Below, piece by piece: positions 60,424-63,345 of a DNA stretch of 63,345 bases. A program made the position numbers and the translations under genes. Origin of the DNA: Sphingopyxis terrae subsp. terrae NBRC 15098 (GTDB taxonomy: Bacteria; Pseudomonadota; Alphaproteobacteria; Sphingomonadales; Sphingomonadaceae); contig NZ_BCZQ01000031.1 of assembly GCF_001598815.1 (NCBI RefSeq), forward strand, positions 1 to 63,345, given 5' to 3'. The notes under the pieces were generated by a model, which was not told the DNA's origin, did no database searches, and worked only from the letters and a program-made list of their open reading frames with translations. Each line of letters starts with the position of its first letter. Within the stretch, counting starts at the first letter, position 1.

Positions 60424-61374
60424 TTAGAACGACGACACCGTAGCCACTCGAACCGCCTGCAGCGACGGCCTTGACGCTGCGCGCGCGGCCGCAATTTCAA
60501 CGACAGGCGTTGGCGACAAGCCCGTCAACCGACGCCAGTCGAGCAACACGTTTTCCACGTAGGACAGGGTTTCGGCGATGCGAGGCAGCGCGCCGTTCCG
60601 CACTCGGCCCGGTCCGGCGTTATAAGCCGCCAGGGCCAGATGGACGTGTCCGAAGCGATCCATCATCTGGCGGAGATACTTGGCGCCCCCGGAGAGGTTC
60701 TGTTCGATGTCGAAGCGGTCGACCCCAAGGGTGGCGGCCGTGCCGGGCATCAGCTGGGTCAATCCGTATGCCTTTTTCGTGGAGGTGGCACCGGCGTTAT
60801 ATCTGCTCTCGCGAATGATCAGCGCGTCGAAAAGACCGGTGGGGATTCCATGCCGGCAAGCGATGTCGCTCATCATCGCGTAATACCCAGCCCGGCGCTG
60901 CTCAGTCATGGCATCAAGAAAGCCTGCTTGGCGGTAGGGAATACTAGAACAGCTTGCGGGGCTGACTGTCACCGACGTGGCGGCACTTTCGGTCTTCATC
61001 CAGTCAGGTATATCAACGACCCAGCTTCGCTGTACGGGCGACAGCTTCGCTGCCTCCAACATCCGGCTGTCGTAGAGTTCGGTCGGAGACGCGGATGCCG
61101 CCGAAACAAAGCTGTTCTCCATTTCGAACCGGACCCAGCGTCGACTGAGGTCGTGGGTTCGGAACGACGTGAGAGCAGCTTGCCCTGCGGGCGGCGCGAT
61201 AGGAATTGCAGGCGCCGAAGCTGACTTAGGCAGGCCGTTTTCTGCTGCTTGATTTGTCAGCGGCATCGTAATGACCAGCGCTACTCGCCGGGGCGTAGCG
61301 GCCGATGCTGGCGCTAGAATCGACGCTGAAATGCCGAGCCACAATACAGCGAACTTCACTACGAACGAACGCAT
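60424..61374 (-). CDS. lytic transglycosylase (VirB1-like)
   Basis: The 316-residue protein starts MRSFVVKFAVLWLGISASILAPASA (signal peptide). Its C-terminal third is an SLT domain: FDALIIRESRYNAGATSTKKAYGLTQLMPGTAATLG with the catalytic Glu in IRES, then LALAAYNAGPGRV. It would cut peptidoglycan to let the secretion channel pass. It converges on the regulator gene. The start is set by the signal peptide and GGGAG upstream. Confidence 0.9.
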   Translation of the reverse strand: MRSFVVKFAVLWLGISASILAPASAATPRRVALVITMPLTNQAAENGLPKSASAPAIPIAPPAGQAALTSFRTHDLSRRWVRFEMENSFVSAASASPTELYDSRMLEAAKLSPVQRSWVVDIPDWMKTESAATSVTVSPASCSSIPYRQAGFLDAMTEQRRAGYYAMMSDIACRHGIPTGLFDALIIRESRYNAGATSTKKAYGLTQLMPGTAATLGVDRFDIEQNLSGGAKYLRQMMDRFGHVHLALAAYNAGPGRVRNGALPRIAETLSYVENVLLDWRRLTGLSPTPVVEIAAARAASRPSLQAVRVATVSSF

Positions 61375-61484
61375 TGGAGAACTCCCAACAACCTTTCTAG
61401 CCAAGTTGAGGATGCGGAGAATCTGATTGTCAACCCGGCTCCAGTGAGGAAGCCTTGCGCTGAAAGTACGCAGCGAGTGTGACA

Positions 61485-62777
61485 ATGTGGCTGATAGACC
61501 GGACGAGTAACGGGCGAAGCGCGGCGCGAATACCGCTCCCGGACCCACTGCGATCGGCGCTAGTGCGCTGGTATACAGGTCATGGCTCGCGCCATGACGA
61601 GGAAGCCGGGATCATGCTTGTGCAGCAGGCGCGTGCAGGTTCGAAATGGATAGCCTGCGACTGCCTCGGAACCGCCCAGAACCCGCCGATCCTGACTCCC
61701 GCGTTTCTTTCGGAGGCAGAAACCTACTATCTGAGGCGCCTCACGGGGGGCAGGCGCCCCGATCATGAGGTGGATTGCCCGTTCTTCCGCGACCAGGTCA
61801 CCAACCGATTCACGCATGCCCTGACTGGGAAGACGCAGGCTGATCCGCCGACGGCCTATTTCGAGGTGCTGAAGCCAGTGCCCGAAAAGCTGGCGCAGCG
61901 TCCCGCCGATGACGGCAGCGATGATCGCACTCGAAGTGCGTCCGTTCCCAGGCTCGCAAGGCTGCTATGGCGTTTGCTGGCTGTTTCCCGCCTCAATGTC
62001 ATCGCTCCTGCGGCGCACGAGCCTCCGGAACGATCGATCGTGGACGAATTCAAGACGCTTAGAAGGGCGGCGGGAGCCATTGAAATCGCGCCCGGCATCG
62101 AGCTCGGTCGGTTGCTCTGGACGCACGGTGAAGCACTGCTCAGCCGGCGGGCCTTTGCAGGCATCCGCGCTCTCGCTGGGCGTTGGCCTCCTGGCCATGC
62201 GCCGCAGGGCTTCCTCACCCTCTTCGCCCAGCGATTCCAAGGGGCCATGATCTACCCCGCGGGCTGCGACCCGGTGAGAATTGAAAACCGCGTGCAATCC
62301 CCGTCCGTACGAGACAATCGGATCGAAGGGCCCTATCTCGTAATTGTCGTTGTCGGCGAGCACCCAGAGGCGAGCGGCTATGCGGCACTGAGAGCCTATG
62401 CGCAGCCTGTATTTTCCGGCAAGCGCTTCGTTCCGATCGCGACTGAATTCGAGCGACACGTGTTGCGCTCGATTCTGCAGGCACGCCCAGCCTTTGATCG
62501 GGCGGGCGTCGACATGGTCATCGAGAAGCCGATTTTCGATCGGCTAACGCCTCTAGGCGCCTGCCGGCCGGACTTCCTGCTCGAAGCACGTTCACGCTTG
62601 ACGGGAGAGGTCAGGCAGATCGTTATCGAGGCGCTGAGCGAACCGAGCGCGAGACAGTTTGAGTCAAATGTGATGCGAGCTTGCCTGGAACGGATCGCGC
62701 CAGTCGTGGCGCTCACGCCTTCGGACGTCGAGCGGGGCCAAGTGCTCGATCGCCTATCCAGCGCTTTCCAGTTCTGA
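61485..62777 (+). CDS. conserved hypothetical protein with Cys cluster and nuclease-like C-terminus
   Basis: The 430-residue protein has a possible zinc site early (WIACDCLG... and DHEVDCPFF), a central Leu/Arg-rich helical part and, near the C-terminus, CRPDFLLEARSRLTGEVRQIVIEALSEPS, which fits a PD-(D/E)XK-like layout (Asp, then Glu-x-Leu). The pattern reminds me of DUF1173, a family seen near conjugation loci, but I am not certain. ATG at 61485 is used; GTG at 61479 is also possible. Ribosome site weak. Confidence 0.55.
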   Translation: MWLIDRTSNGRSAARIPLPDPLRSALVRWYTGHGSRHDEEAGIMLVQQARAGSKWIACDCLGTAQNPPILTPAFLSEAETYYLRRLTGGRRPDHEVDCPFFRDQVTNRFTHALTGKTQADPPTAYFEVLKPVPEKLAQRPADDGSDDRTRSASVPRLARLLWRLLAVSRLNVIAPAAHEPPERSIVDEFKTLRRAAGAIEIAPGIELGRLLWTHGEALLSRRAFAGIRALAGRWPPGHAPQGFLTLFAQRFQGAMIYPAGCDPVRIENRVQSPSVRDNRIEGPYLVIVVVGEHPEASGYAALRAYAQPVFSGKRFVPIATEFERHVLRSILQARPAFDRAGVDMVIEKPIFDRLTPLGACRPDFLLEARSRLTGEVRQIVIEALSEPSARQFESNVMRACLERIAPVVALTPSDVERGQVLDRLSSAFQF

Positions 62778-62798
62778 TCAGGGGATACCGGCCGGCGG

Positions 62799-63068
62799 TT
62801 AGCCCCAGGGCAGGGTTAGCGCGAACGAGATTACGATGGCTAGCGTGACAGGCGTCGAGTGCAGGTAGAGCTTCTGCCAGCGCCACCAGGTCTTTGGCCC
62901 GAACATGAGCACCGCCCTGAAAGTATTCAGTCTCGTCCAGGCCTGTTCGCGGTAGAGTTGGGCCAACACGGCACCCACTGAGATCAGGACTGAAATCGAA
63001 CAGCAGACCGCAGCCGCCGAATATAGCGCCAGCCAATTTTCGAGATGCAGGTCCGTCAGGTGGGGCAT
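62799..63068 (-). CDS. small membrane protein (89 aa)
   Basis: The product has two membrane helices (LALYSAAAVCCSISVLISVGAVL and TPVTLAIVISFALTL) around a basic loop (RLNTFRAVLMFGPKTWWRW). It ends 21 bases after the preceding gene's 3' end on the other strand. No family is recognised. The ATG is at 63066-63068. Its position beside the transglycosylase region suggests a conjugation-related role, not shown. Confidence 0.55.
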   Translation of the reverse strand: MPHLTDLHLENWLALYSAAAVCCSISVLISVGAVLAQLYREQAWTRLNTFRAVLMFGPKTWWRWQKLYLHSTPVTLAIVISFALTLPWG

Positions 63069-63246
63069 GATATTCCCAGTGACTATGCTCGGTCAGCTCT
63101 CGAACCAAGCCTCGGAGGCTGCTCCAGTCCGGCGACCATTTTGCGATTTCAAGCGCGATCTGTACATACCTCTCACGCTCTGGAAACCCCAGCGCCTACC
63201 TCGATTGTGCAAACCGCGCGCCGGCCAAGGAGCTGTTTTCGGTAGA

Positions 63247-63345
63247 TCACGCTCTCCGCGAAGCGCCGGCCCTGGGAGAGCGATCGCGCGCCAGAGCTTC
63301 CGCGAGCCGGGATTTCCATCCCTCGAGTTCGCTGAGTGCCGGTCG
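63247..63345 (-). CDS. C-terminal fragment of an unknown protein (partial)
   Basis: A frame open from the window end to TGA (63247-63249) on the minus strand reads RPALSELEGWKSRLAEALAR and then an Arg/Ala tail, which looks like the end of a helical protein. The rest lies outside the window. It is only 32 residues, so it could be chance. Between it and the membrane protein gene (63069-63246) I see nothing else. Confidence 0.33.
   Translation of the reverse strand, partial: RPALSELEGWKSRLAEALARDRSPRAGASRRA

Noticed and set aside
1..63345. CRISPR arrays, tRNA or rRNA genes
   Set aside because: No regularly spaced direct repeats and no tRNA-like or rRNA sequence was noticed anywhere.
1..63345. 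Insertion sequences or transposases
   Set aside because: No transposase-like protein was seen; the tyrosine recombinase is the only recombination gene.

Overview
The window is a GC-rich stretch of a conjugative element from an alphaproteobacterium, most likely a sphingomonad (Sphingomonadaceae). The evidence is high GC, Alphaproteobacteria-type gene families (ImuA-ImuB-DnaE2 with a GTTC-N7-GTTC LexA box, DUF736, DUF2493, DUF3768) and an F-type conjugation apparatus next to a TrwA/TrwB/TrwC-like mobilisation module. No replication or partition gene is visible, so plasmid and integrative element cannot be told apart from the window alone; a tyrosine recombinase is present.

Layout. (1) 1-18.5 kb looks like a conjugative leading region: small anti-restriction and maintenance-type genes on the + strand (ArdC-like fragment, DUF6927, nuclease, DUF3768, DUF7673, DUF736, short SSB, DUF2493), a RES/Xre toxin-antitoxin pair, and structured non-coding segments that may be promoters. 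Embedded at 2.2-7.1 kb is a run of genes resembling DNA base-modification enzymes: a DpdA-like transglycosylase, a protein with a possible DUF6884-like domain, a Mom-like protein and a PP-loop ATPase. (2) About 18.7-19.1 kb holds palindromes that are the best oriT candidate. (3) 19.2-24.8 kb is the relaxosome set: a ribbon-helix-helix accessory protein, a TraD/TrwB coupling protein and a MobF relaxase-helicase. (4) 25-39.6 kb is cargo: a short prokaryotic Argonaute operon whose partner combines an Mrr-like nuclease, a TIR domain and a C-terminal APAZ-like region; a scar joining two broken genes; the SOS mutasome imuA-imuB-dnaE2; and a tyrosine recombinase translationally coupled to a Fic protein. 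(5) 39.6-58.9 kb is one long minus-strand F-type type IV secretion operon reading traA-L-E-K-B-dsbC-V-C-(orf)-trbI-(S26 peptidase)-traW-(orf)-traU-trbC-traN-(orf)-traF-H-G. (6) 59-63.3 kb carries a likely regulator, a lytic transglycosylase and proteins of unknown function.

How it fits together. DNA would be nicked near 18.9 kb by the MobF relaxase, passed by the coupling protein to the F-type channel, and the leading region would enter the recipient first, where ArdC-like, SSB and possibly base-modifying products could protect it. The Argonaute operon would guard the host against competing plasmids or phages, and the ImuABC cassette would raise mutagenic repair under SOS.

The most interesting items are the Mrr-TIR-APAZ/short Argonaute operon with an apparently altered TIR active site, the putative DNA hypermodification cluster, and the duplicated structured element placed 60-66 bases upstream of two leading-region genes.
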